Under the pieces are notes generated by a model, which saw only the letters and a program-made list of their open reading frames with translations, was not told the DNA's origin and did no database searches. From Cliona cf. orientalis (lineage: Eukaryota; Porifera; Demospongiae; Clionaida; Clionaidae): 64,000 nucleotides of DNA. A program made the position numbers and the translations under genes. Location: positions 22,504,058 through 22,568,057 of the forward strand of contig OZ005689.1 of NCBI GenBank assembly GCA_963930775.1. The letters are read 5' to 3'. This document shows positions 1 through 11,800 of the stretch, piece by piece. Numbering within the stretch: the stretch's first letter is position 1; each line of letters begins with the position of its first letter.

Positions 1-694
1 CACACGTACTGGATGAGAACAGTGACAATATGGACAGCTGTCACTCTGGCATGTTTCTGTCCATCTAAGGTGTTTGCACCGAAGGTATGGACTCTTAGAA
101 TTAAATAATTATGTGAATTATGTTTTACCTGTACACACATTCTGTACATAGTACTGCACCACATGATACTTGGACTGGTCTGTCGAGGAGGGTCATGCAT
201 ACTGGACATTCGAGGTCGGACTGCTGTACACCAAGGGATGACGGAACGAAGTACACTAGTGTACTCCACTCTACTTGACCTGGTAAGTAGCTCTCTTGCT
301 TGTTTGTCTGTAGCTGTTCCAGTAGTGCGTGCACTGACTGCTGTTGGTCTGCCTCGATTTTTCTTAGGCCGTCCCCCCTTCTTGGACACTACCACCTAGT
401 CACACACCTGACAGTCCAACTGTTTGTGCCCTGACCATGCAAAGACTGTTACTGAATGCAGGTAGATCTTCTCGTTATTTGCTGCAGCAACTGCCTTCAC
501 TACAACTGCCTTACAGCGTTCACAAAAGTATGGTGGATGGATATACCTTCCGTATCACTGGAGTGGTCAATACTGAACACTTTCAACAAGTCATCATTGT
601 GATCCTCACACCTGTACACAACTCTATGCTGCAGATAGCAGCCACAGACTCTACAGAGCTTTTCAAGGCATTCACTATGGAATGTCTGATCCAT
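1..694 (-). pseudogene. RING-finger/AT-hook protein, N-terminal part, broken; runs off the left edge
   Basis: Read on the minus strand from an ATG at 694. A cysteine pair (CRVCG) opens a zinc-binding segment that ends in a second pair (FCERC). Next come a basic AT-hook-like stretch (GRPKKNRGRP) and the first half of a RING finger (CPVC, then SCGAVLCTEC). A 63- or 64-base GT-AG intron at about 65-128 joins in phase to the second RING half (SCPYC) at 1-64. The joined RING spacing fits a zinc finger of the E3-ligase type, with Cys where His is usual. The frame is damaged: one base seems missing near 525-535, before FCERC; an in-frame TAG lies at 396-398; and the RING half is in a different frame from the AT-hook half. 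I associate this Cys-pair/GRP/RING order with invertebrate proteins of unknown role, perhaps transposon-derived. The function is inferred from the RING alone. Confidence 0.6.
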
Positions 695-834
695 CTATAG
701 AAATTTTGTGATTCATAATATTTTGTTGCTAATTTTAGTTGCTTTAAAAAATAAGTGTAAGCAATTCTGGGGTATGTTGTTACTGACTCTTGTGGTGTAG
801 TCTGGTGTGGTGAATACTCTCTAGAAAACATCTC

Positions 835-3710
835 AAGGTGCAGGATGTGGCCAACTTCTTAGAGTACTCACCCGTGGCTATGTAAACTGCATGCAAACAG
901 CTGCATGCGCAGTAGCGTATAAGTGTGTGCAGGTGCGTGTGCAATCACTCCTGGTTGTCAGGGAGACCTACTCTGGCCCACTGGAATGTTTATATACGCT
1001 ACAGTTCCTCAAGTGGCTGGAAATACCCATAGTACCACTACTACAGGTAATGAAGATGCATTGCTATGCGTGCTGTTTCACGTAAGTGCATACCGTAATG
1101 TTCTAATTATCCAACTAAATGTCCACGCGAAACACCCGTGATAAGCTAACAAGCCAGCCACGTGCGTTATTCAGTAGTGCTAGTGCTGGTGGCCCTGTAG
1201 ATCTACTGACCGCCACGTTTGGTCTCGTATTTGCTACTAAAGCTGTTTGTGACACCCAAGGCTTGGCTATAAAACCAGAGGAAAATGTTTCTAGGACCTT
1301 TCAACCGTGAGATCTGGACTGCGTTGGGAATGAAGGAGATTCTATGCTTCAAGCAGCCGAGGAGCAACTGTCTCAGCCAGGTCTCATGCGACACCCCCTT
1401 CTACGCGTGCGTGACTCGTTTTTAGTGGTAGGAGAGACTACATGGCGCTCAAAAGAGCCACCAGTACTAGCACTTGTGCCGCGTGTCAGTGGGCTCAGCT
1501 CAGTCCCCATTTGAATTTTGCCAGAAAGCAAGGTTTTTGCTAATTTAAACCTTGATAGAGCTACAACTTACCATCAATCTGATCATGCAGACAATAATTA
1601 AAACTCAATTTCTGCCTATTTCTTCCTTTTGATGCATTTTGTTTAATACAATTCAAATTCATGACAGGTCTTCTAACGAAATTTAACTACTCCATTCTGA
1701 GTATCTACACCATTTTAAAAACCTCATTAAATTCAAAAGATCAAAGCATATTATGCATACCGTAGTCTAACTAGCTATGTTACAACATGTTAAGTATCTA
1801 TTAGCATTATACCTTCAAGGTCTTGTTTACTCCAGTTGCGAATAGGTCGTCATTCTTGCTGCCACTCAAAATTACTGTTTGCTCCTTTTTTGTTTCAGCA
1901 CCAAAGAAGCACGCCAACTCAGACATCATGTGGTACATGTACATGTATGTATGTATGTATCACATGATCACTATACCTGATCATGAGATGGACCTACTAC
2001 ACCAAGCTTTAGGTAACATTCAGCACCCACAAGTGATCATCTTCATTATTGAGATTCCAGTCAAATCTTGAGTGCATAATCTCGCAGGCGATATATTACA
2101 TCATTACATAACTTAATTTGAATGATGTTGAGCATGATTATGCCGTAGTTAAACTTCAAGAATCATTCCATGTAACTGTGGCTATAAAAGGCCATCGATC
2201 CTTCTGCTTGCTTGTTGTGCTTCTTCGCTGCAGCTTCAGAACGGAGTCTTCTTGCCCTGGCAGCAACACACCTAAACTTATTGGCATCTTCAGAGCCACA
2301 GTCTAAGCATCTCAGTAAACAGTATGGTAACAGTGATTTGATCTGCGCGATATCAAGGTACTCAGATTGCGACGATTCAGTAATTAGTAATATTTGTGAC
2401 AGAATCCCATATATAAGCACATGTGCATTCACCTTGTTTTCTACTTCCTCCATGTAATAGTACATGTATTTGTACTAATCCTTGATTCTTTTATGCTCCT
2501 AATTTCTGCATATAGATGATTTGGACCTTCCTGATGTATCTGATCTGTTCTGGGAAGTAACCCCTGATCCGGATCCACAACCACCTCTCTCACTCATAAC
2601 TGTTGCAGTACGACATACAAGTCATCCGTCAATTGCTACTCCCAGCGATCAGACATACAGCTTCTACTGTTAGTCAGCAGTCAACGGCTGCATATTATCT
2701 TTGATCAATCTTTGATCAGATCAGCCCCAATGCTAGCATATCCTCAGTGCCAGGCCTACATCCTGCACTCCCACTCCTACACCTACACCTCGCTTGTCCA
2801 GCTGCAGCTCCATCAGAGTTCAATAATTTTGAATTCAACTTGCCTACCTCCCCAATGAGCACAAGTGAAAGTGTAACTGGTGTCCCCACTGAGCAGCAAT
2901 CACCAGCAGGAATATCATAGCCAGGCCAACCAGCATGAAGAACTGAGGAGGGGGTCATGGTTGCAGGAGTGGCAGGGAGAGGCGTCGATGCCGACCCTAT
3001 GGAAGTGTAAATTGGTAATCAGGAAATTGCATAGCGAAACATTGGACCATTTACCTACTACTGCACATGACCTTATTGAAACTTACTTTGCATTTCCGTT
3101 ACTTACATATTATACAGATTCAAATCCACGTCCACCAGGTGATCATTTGGTTCCAAGATGACACCATCCCTCTCATACTCACTCATGAGGCTCCCTGGTC
3201 ACAATCGTACCATTCAATGTTTCCCAGATGCGATGCATACAGTGAAAGACTATTGAACGTATATTCCTTCTTCTAATTTGGAAAGTCAACTCAGATAAAA
3301 TAGCAAACTGTGAAACGACTTTTCATAGATTTAACTTGAAAAATTGCAATTGTAAGAGGAAGCAGGGGAATTAAGGAGATCTGTTTTGATAGGGATGAGC
3401 ATCCCTATATTCTCTTTTCAAGTGAGCTGACTCTGGCTGACAGTTGCTGAAAGTCAGTTTTAATGACCAGCTTTGACTTTTTCCTTAAAAACTGAATTGT
3501 GACTAATACAGCTCTAGTGCCTGCTACAAAGTATGACATGTATACATTGTATACATTGGTATATACAAGTTGAGTGGTTTGATCCTACTCTATTTTCTCA
3601 AGTCTCACTGTATATAGCCTCCATAGCCTGATGAACACTTTCCTTATTAATGTTATGACATTGTTATATATATACAACGAAAAATATTTTTCAGACGATC
3701 AATTTTCTTA
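835..3710. other. Long stretch without a convincing gene; two possible exon pieces
   Basis: Most of this stretch is AT-rich and has only short, biased reading frames. Two plus-strand pieces look mildly exon-like. At about 2516-2640 a frame follows an acceptor-like TATAG and reads Asp/Pro-rich (DLDLPDVSDLFWEV). At about 2720-2920 a Ser/Pro-rich frame ends at a TAG after QQSPAGIS. They could be the 3' end of one gene, but no splice join proves it and no domain is recognisable. Short TATG/ACATGT runs occur near 1936-1965. I see nothing else that can be supported. Confidence 0.25.
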
Positions 3711-3711
3711 T

Positions 3712-4379
3712 ATGTGACCGTCTACGGGAAAACCTGGCATATGGGATCCGCGCGCTATTCGCGCAATGCGCGTTTTTAGTAGCTCAGTTAGAAATTTGTC
3801 AAAGTCCAGATTTTGTCATATACATGTCGAACAACAGTTCTTCTAACTGTTGCTGTCTTCTACGGAGGCTAGTCGTGCTATACGAAGGCGAAATAAGCCT
3901 TCGTTTTGACCCACCTAGTCGGCACAGCCACCGTACACGGAGCCCGTTGCTATGGGCGGTAATTAGAATTCTCTACCTAGATACAGCTAGATTCATCGAT
4001 CTACTGTACGTTCGCTCACCTTTTTAGCTTCTTGGGCGTCTAAGAACAATCGGCTGTCGTTAACAACGAAATTCAACTCTTGCTCGATCTTTACGTTCAT
4101 TTCGAACGGCTCCGCCCAGGTCCATTTAATTGATTTCCGGGTCACGCGTAGTATGCGGAAACGCCATACGCGTGCATAGCAACGCCTTTGGACCGTAATT
4201 TCTCGATTATTGGGGGTGTGGCGCGATTGCAAACAAAGCGCTGTATCTCCACAACGAAGCGCATGATCGGTCTAGAACTTGAACGCGAGTTAGCTCTATG
4301 GTAGAGCTTATCATACATGCATCAAACTCAAGTTTCACAAAAAATCCCATATGGCGGGTTTTCCCATAGACGGTCACAT
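3712..4379. mobile_element. Family A inverted-repeat element, copy A1
   Basis: The ends are inverted repeats beginning ATGTGACCG and ending CGGTCACAT, followed inward by GGGAAAACC-type and GGTTTTCCC-type sequence. The body (GCGCAATGCGCG near the left, a long shared middle, a GTTAGCTCTATGG hairpin near the right) recurs at 26701-27377, 57387-58044 and 60745-61881. It encodes no transposase, so it is non-autonomous. A 67-codon frame in the middle is shared by the copies but shows no sign of being a gene. Confidence 0.85.
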
Positions 4380-6380
4380 ATATATATAGTCCGTGTCCTA
4401 ACCTGGAGGGCATCAAAGATGCGCTCTCCTACAAGTTCAGAAGACTCACGATTGGTCAGAATTGTTGTGCCGTGTGCACAAACGAGGTTGCCAAGGTCTA
4501 GGGGCCATAGAGATGCATTCTCGAGCTCGAGCGAGCGGCGCAAGCGCCGCGCGTTTCGACAGGCCTGCTCAGCAGGCCACCGAGCCTCGAGCAAAGCGAG
4601 AGGCGATGTCTGCTCTTTGTCATGGTCTGGTGGTAGATTCGACATTCGAGCGGAGTGAGAACTTCACCATTACACGGTGAGTTTGATCAGCTACTCTTGG
4701 CCTCCAGTGAGGGGTGTGGTCTTCATCTGCGCATGCGCGCTATATTAACGTATAGCATGCTGTTAGTAGTGTTCAGCCATGATTGTGACATCAAACATAC
4801 TTGTAATGTCATAATTTTTATCTTAATGCGTTCTCTATTAATTTTTGTAGTTGAGTATTTATCGATTTTTCAAGCCGAGAGTGTTTGAATGCTTATGGCA
4901 TCAGCTAAACAATTCATCATCATCTTCCACACTATAGAAGTACATGTACTGTCATAATTTTTTTGAGGAGTCAATAATTAAATTTTGTTGTATGTGGTGA
5001 TAATAATTGTTATCAATAATTATAGCTACACAAATTTTACTATCCGATCATGAGACATGCGCAACTTAGGCCACAACAGATCTTGGCCCATAGTAGGCAT
5101 GTCAGAATCACAAAAAATTGCCTATAAAAAAACCTGCACACATTTAAATATTATGACGTTTCAGGGATCATAACTACTCACTACAATGTGCTACGAACAC
5201 CAAACTTGCACCACAGGCTTCAGCAGAGATAGCACTACACTGCACTGCAGTATCCAAAGTGTTGGGTTGTAACCACTTCCGGCATCGCAGGGCTTCAGGA
5301 AAACTCCATAAAATACCACATACTCACAAGTGTGGCACACAAATATTGCTAATGGATAACTTCAACTTGCTCCATGCTGCTCACTTTTCCAGGGCATTTT
5401 ATGCTTCTAGGGGTACTTCAAGGTGCTGATTTCAAAATTTTCAGTAGTTTCAACCATTTTTGAAGTGTTTGGTCGAAAAGAGCTCAATCAGCATTTTACT
5501 TTGTGTAAAATAGCATGTGTACATATCAGAAAATGCGTTGAAAATATGAAAAATGAAATTTTTGGCTCAAACTACCCCTAGCTAGACTATTTCTGCCAAA
5601 AAATATGCTACATAGAAAGTGCACGCACTTTAAACTCTTTGTTGCTTCTAAGGAACTCGGGGCTTGTATGTGACTATAATAATATTAATACACACATCTG
5701 CTATTCCACTGTGATGATAAAACAATGTGCATGATAACATGTGCAATTGAAATAGTGTAGGCTAAGGCTATAAATCTAAACAATGACTAGCTAACCTATA
5801 TCACAAGAGACTGCATAATGACTATAAGAAGCCTACACTTATCTCCAAACTTGAGGGATTGACCTTTTTGCTTTCACTACTGCATGGATACATAACTCTT
5901 CACTCTGGCAACAACGCCCTTGAGCCACGGCTCACAAACCACACCCCTGTGAGGTGTTATTAGCATGCACGGTATTTTTAACGTGTGCATGCCTATAAAG
6001 TAGGAGCGCAGTTACCAGCTATGAACTTGAAACTTTGTAGAAATATTCTTCCATCATGAGTCCCGAGTATTTCCTGTATCCATGCATGCCAGGAGCATAT
6101 GAGCCGCCGAAGGCAGCGAAGGAGCGTGCAACTCCCGTGTATGCCATCGATATACAAATTCATCTCAATATTACTTTCCATATTTGGAAACCTGTGCGTC
6201 TATTGGAAATATCTGACATATTTAATGCACTCCATACATACACATACACGTAGTGACGTAGCACGTAGCTAGCTGATCGATACGCGATCCGATCGAGTAG
6301 CCACTCCTGTAATTAATACCATGGCTCTAACTCGATTCAGGGTCGTTCGATCTACCGTAGTACCGCACCCAGTATATGTG
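4380..6380. other. Repeat debris and plain AT-rich DNA
   Basis: From 4500 to 4620 there is a dense cluster of small palindromes (GGCGCAAGCGCC, GGCCTGCTCAGCAGGCC), part of a dispersed repeat whose right part (about 4625-4720) resembles the flanks of the element at 31771-32040. The rest, to 6380, is AT-rich without a coding frame I can support. CG-rich dinucleotide blocks (GCGCATGCGCGC at about 4728) resemble other repeat ends in the window. Confidence 0.4.
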
Positions 6381-6820
6381 CCATGGCCAAGTGTACAAGG
6401 AGTGAGCTCGAGATTGAAAGGTACAAGGACCAGGGTGACCTACCTGACGAGAAACAAGTTCATTTTAACGAGGAAATTCCACGTCGAACTGAGAGCCGCG
6501 CTAGAAGTAAACTTCCACTTCGGGTAGTGTCTCCCCGTCTAAAGCCTATGCGGCAAGTGAAAGATTCTCCGACGAGATGTGCTATCAAACAAGGTATGAC
6601 GGTGTTGAAGTTTGTGACATCTCCTAAGCCTAGTGGTCGGAATCGACAGAAACAAAAGGATGCATCTGAAAAGCAGCACTGCACAAAGTGGATGCGTAGG
6701 AGGATTACACCAGGTATGCTCCCTTAGCCTTGTAAACATGCCTGAGTTAGCTGAGCCATAAGGGGATATACAATCTACACTGGTGTACACAAGAAGTCAA
6801 ATTTTGACTTCATGGAGGAG

Positions 6821-7735
6821 GCTCTCATGTGTCACCGTCAAATATCTCGGGTCAATCATCCTCCTTTCTATCTACAAATGGTTGACCGACGTCAATTGTG
6901 CTCCTTCAGGGTATTTGTGACTATCACTAATAATTATGTCCAAGTTTAGAACCAGATACTGCCACAGATCTCCATGTGTCACCGTCGAACATCCCAGGTC
7001 AACCATCACTGGAAAATGAAGTGGCATCCTCTCTAACTATGTGTACAAACGGTAGGCCGACTTAAAATTTAATTATAATATGTCCATGCAGGGTATTTGT
7101 GACCACCGTATGGCGGGTAATTTTCGTGGGGTGCTTATTTTCGTTATTTTCGATGTTGACTTTGGCAGTCATGAAAATTTCCCAGCCACGAAAATTAATG
7201 CCTACGGTGACATGTGAGTTCATGATGATGGGCGTGGCCACAAACATCAAGGCAGCGCAGCCAACACTTCCCGGTATTAGCAAGCAACATTAGCCATTGT
7301 CATTCAGCTGATAGCGTCTTCGACATTAATATTCTTCTATCTCATGCTATTTGTCCAAGTCTGTAGATATGGCTTAGTAACAAAGAAGATCACGAGCGCT
7401 TGTATTGATTACACCATCGTTTGTGCAGCAGTGCCACTCCCATGGACTGGTTGTTATCGCAAAATTAAAAAGCACGAAAATAAATTTTGAGGGCCTTTTT
7501 GGACTTTCCATGAAAATTAGCCCACATGAAAATTACTCACCATACGGTATCACCAATAATTACAGACCTCCATGTGTCACCATCGGACATTCCAGATCAA
7601 CCATCACTGGAAAATGAAGTAATATACTCTCTAACTACAAATGGTAGGGCAAATTAAATTGTAATAATAATATTATGTTTGTGCTGGGTAGGTGTGACTA
7701 TCTGGTATTATCTGGAAGTCCATATTCAGTGACAG
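6821..7735 (+). repeat. Tandem exon-plus-intron duplication (three to four units)
   Basis: Exon units 6821-6880, 6968-7051 and 7566-7643 are followed by introns that also match each other: each contains GGGTATTTGTGAC or GGGTAGGTGTGAC (6910, 7091, 7688), and the first two continue with TATCAC and AATAATTA. The whole exon-intron unit was therefore duplicated, not the exon alone. The second intron is enlarged by an inserted element. Confidence 0.75.
7106..7547. mobile_element. 442-base TA-inserted element with CCGTATGG ends, inside a duplicated intron
   Basis: Ends read CCGTATGGCGGGTAATTTTC and, inverted, CCGTATGGTGAGTAATTTTC. The right flank is TA (7548-7549) and the left flank CA (7104-7105). 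Without the element the flanks read GGGTATTTGTGAC-TA-TCACCAATAATTA, which is the sequence of the sister intron at 6910-6940. That gives a preserved empty site. There is no coding capacity. The TA target and CCGTA ends suggest a Tc1/mariner-type MITE. Confidence 0.85.
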
Positions 7736-8856
7736 ACATCGCCACAGACCTCCGCAATCGTTACCCGAACCTTATCGTGGAGATGACCCACGAAGACAGT
7801 AAATTTTCCCTCATTGTTTGGCAAAGAGGGATGAGCATGGCCAGTAGTGCAGGGCCTATCTACAACCTACAACCCCCGCCTTCTAGTTTCTAGCAGTGAT
7901 GGTGGTGAACCTCCTTGAGTTCCAAGTGTTTTTTCATTCAATATGTAAGGAAGCGTATACCTCTGAGGTCGCCGATGCCTATTTGCAGTCTATGCTGCCT
8001 GGCTCAGGATATGCAGTGTGCCCTGGCATTCCTGGCTTTCCTACGAAGGTTCATTTTAAGCCCAAGAAATATCGGGAGTGGAAGTTGCCCTTCGTGCGCC
8101 ATGACAGTAAAAGCTGTAAGCTTTGGCATCATCCAGTCCACCACAAGAGATCTCTTGAGGACCCACTATACAACAGCTGCCCTTAGTGTAAGATCTTGTG
8201 ACATCATTCGAGCACTCTGGCCAAACGAGCTCAACTTACTTCGCCGTCAACCAAGACAAAATGGCAAATGTCCTCTTCAAAGAGGGCACTCAAGTACCTA
8301 TCTCCATGTTCCCATCGAGTTCATCAGAGACAAGGGTAGACAGGAAGGCAATGATGAAGAGCCTGAAGCGCTACCGAAAATATGAAGTCACACTTCATGA
8401 TGATCAGAACAGTGAGCTACTAAAACTAGTATCTAGTATTTCTGATATTGGCAAGGGTGAGTTAGAGAAGGTGCTGAAGGAGGTGGATGCTAAAGGGAAG
8501 GGAGAGCTGTTGTGGAAAATTTGGAAGCTAGATATTGAACAGCGGCTGAAGTATCGTGAAGATCAAAAGAAAAATGATGCATAATTTAACAATTATTGTT
8601 GTATACATTGACAATGATTTTGTAGTTTCTGGAAAGAGGGGAAATAGATGGTGTATGTATGGTGTATGGTGTATCGTGTATGTGTATGATCACCTTTAGA
8701 ATGGGTGAAAATCAAACTAGATGGCACTAGTACAGAATGGTAGAATAGATTTTCGCTAATCACCATAATCCTCTATGTATATACCTTAGGATTGGTATGT
8801 TAAATTATTTGTGATTCTCTAGTTAAAAGTATTATTCGATTTTTATTTGTGTGATA

Positions 8857-11800
8857 AGGCCAGACCAAATTAATTTGTTGTTGCTCGGATTTTCTAGGCT
8901 AAAAATTGGAGCGAGTGATCGAAAAAAAAATTTAATTAAATGGGAGCGGCTTTAAGTAATTATCTCCATTTAGTAAGACAAAATTTAATTAAGTAATTAA
9001 AGTTTCAAAAGCCAGAGTATACAAAAACCAAAGGGTACAAAACCAGTGTACAAAAGCCATACATGTGTATATACAAAAATATTGATAGCTATATACAACA
9101 CATTGAACAGTCAACATCAAAAAGAATGCCAATTAAATAATATAGAGTAACAGAAAAGCAAAAAAGTATCAATAAGCTTTCGACGCTTAGCTTTGCTTGT
9201 CATATTGTTGGGAGCTCTGGTTTTAGCTTCTTTTCCTTTTTTCCTGCAGTCTATATATACATAATGGACGCACAGTTGCATACTCTTTGTTTAAATTCGT
9301 TGACGTAACTGTCATCCATAAGTTGCTGTGGATCACTTTGACCACAATAGAAACAAGCGTTAGGAAAGTTTGTTGCACTGTAGTAAGTAGTCTCCATGGG
9401 ACTTTGGCATAAGATGCTACGACAAAACAATAGAGGCATTGAGAGAGTGATCCGGAGGAAAAAATTCACCTCCACATACATAGAAATTATCTTCTTTTGC
9501 TTGATTCACTGCATCTACTTCACTAGGTGACAATTTTGCTGCAGAATAAATACAGCGTGGCTTGAGGCAATCCCCACAGGTTACCACATCACGTACTTGG
9601 GTAGCATTCAGTAAATGTTTGATTGCTTCATCAGCTGTTTTATCACCACTAGCTTGAAGTGAAGGTCTGTCTTTCTCTGTTGTGGGTGTCCCATATATGT
9701 CATCAAATTTCTTGTATTTGTCGCTATTCCCGGCCAGCATGGGAGAAGGTAGGAGATGAACATCAGCAAACTGATCACTTAAAAGGGATGGAGGATTCTT
9801 TTTGCATCACATTCATTCTGAGAGCACTTTTTGATCTGAAAAGCATATTGAGTTATTATACAATGAGTTTCGATAAACTTGTGTAGCTTTTCATACGACT
9901 TTACATCCTTGGCTCTGAGAGCATTTTGCTCAACAGTACTGTCAATTTCGTGAATATTCTCAAAAAAACTGTCCACAGTGCACTCAATCACACCCTGATA
10001 AGTCGTCATTGGGGTTCCTTTGATGTGCATTCTTTGTAAACGTGACTTGACAAGATTTATGACTCCCTCTGTTGATTCTTTGTATTCAGTCTTAAGCTGT
10101 GGAAAATGTTCAGCTGTTAAACGAACATCGTGCATGGTGTTCTTGCACTTGATCAAAGACTCCATCTGTGGACTCATCCGTGAGCGCTCCAAGGCAACAT
10201 TCTGTAGTGCTAAGTTCAGCACAGGCATGACTCTTTCAGTAAGGTTTGTCCAGCTGTTTCCAGGGGCAGTTTGCACTGCAATCAGTACATCCAGGTCATA
10301 TTGAACAAACAAGCATATCAGGGAGACCTGAACAGATCCATATGTGACCCGATGGTCAGGTCCACCATCGGTATATAGAAGCAACAGTTTCTGTTCCAGA
10401 ACACCATCATCAGCACGAAAATGATTATCCAGTATACGGCCCAATTGAGCACCATGTCGGAAGGGTGAAGACTGCTCAAATATCTTGTCTTTGCATGTGA
10501 CAAACACGCGTCCATTGAAGAAGGAGTCTGCCGGATCACCAGGAATATCAAAAATGAATACAACAGAAGGAATTATGCCAGCCAAGTGAAGGTCATGATC
10601 CATTGCTGACAACACTGGACCATCCACTGGAGCCAATGAGCGATTATGACCACGTATATACTCCTGTTGCCTGTGGCTTTCCTGGTTCTCCCACTGGCAC
10701 AGTAGCTTTGCCGTCAAGACAAACCATCGAACAATTTTCTCGAAACATGACAGCAAAACGCTTTAGGTATTTGTATAGCATTGCTGCATACTTGCAGTCA
10801 GGATGCTCAGACCGGACAAGTCTGGATTGTACCTGAAACTTAAAGTTGAAGCGACCAGTACGGTGAATGGCTCGAAAAGTGTAAGGATCACTTGGCCAAA
10901 ACTGTAGTCGCAGCCACTCAGCTGATGGGATCGGAGCATCATCTGGTAAATGAGCTTTAACTTGTTGTCGCAAATCTTCAATCGAGATGGCAAAAGGTAA
11001 GTACAGATAGTCTGCTCCATGACGTCTTTCACTAACTGCAGCAACATGTTCGTCAAAAAATTGATACTCGGTCCAGAAGGCATCAAATTTAGTGCTACCA
11101 GAGTGTCCTCAAGTTGAGAATCAGGTCGGTGTCATCTTCCGAGTAGAAAATTCGCAACTCTGCTATCCAATTCTGCTTGATTCGAGCAGCTGAGGCATCC
11201 TCTGTGAGCTCACGAAATAATAATGTGTCATTGGTGAGTAATTTGAAACATCAGTATACTTATCAATGAAGGTCCTTTTCATGTCCCTAGTAGCATATTT
11301 AGGCAGACTTTCAGTTACTAGCAACAAGGCACGAGCATTTCATTCTTCGTGATCTGAAAGAGATGGATTAATTTTCCAAATGTAGGTAAGTGTACCTATA
11401 GAACCTCCATAAGCCATTCGATACACATACACATCCAGAGAGAGAGAGGTTGTTAATGTATGACCGACGCTCAAAACAATCAACAGGAGCAAACTCATTA
11501 ACACATACTGGTTCATACAATGAAACCATATCCATGTGTGTCTGAAGTGAAACGTATGGTGAAGTTACGGTGGAGCCTGCCGATACTATACACGCTACAG
11601 AATCAACTGCTGGATCTCTGACTGATTCCGGGGATGAATGCACGTCTTGCAGCTGCTCATTATGTTTCTTTAGGTATGTGGAGTAAGCTTGTAAAGCATT
11701 GCTAAGGACTTCAATGTCAGCCTTAAGCTTGATACAGTTAGAGGCACTCAATGAAGGAAGCAATAGAAGGCCTACCAATTCTTAAGAATGCTGGGTTAGT

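Larger units (their letters stand above)
6383..8584 (+). pseudogene. Multi-exon gene of unknown function with duplicated exons, broken at the 3' end
   Basis: Exon 1 (6383-6713) starts at an ATG in good context (GCCATGGCC), encodes a basic Arg/Lys-rich region and ends CAG|GTATGC in phase 1. Three related short exons follow (6821-6880, 6968-7051, 7566-7643), encoding HVSPSN/D-type segments, each a multiple of three long with phase 1 on both sides. The last exon begins after CAG at 7735 and runs through a frame containing YLQSMLPGSGYAVCPG and then NSCP-stop-CK. Damage is clear: TAG at 7891-7893, TAG and TGA near 8185-8203, and shifts between frames near 7895 and 8320-8340. The C-terminal frame (YEVTLHDDQ, then acidic/basic helix) closes at TAA before 8590. 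I recall similar C-terminal parts in cnidarian and sponge proteins near transposons, but I cannot name a function. Confidence 0.5.

Noticed and set aside
3824-4027. A 67-codon frame repeated nearly unchanged at 26819-27022, at 57499-57702 and, partly, at 61306-61530
   Set aside because: It is conserved because the whole element is repeated. The frame has no recognisable domain, and the surrounding non-coding sequence is conserved to the same degree.
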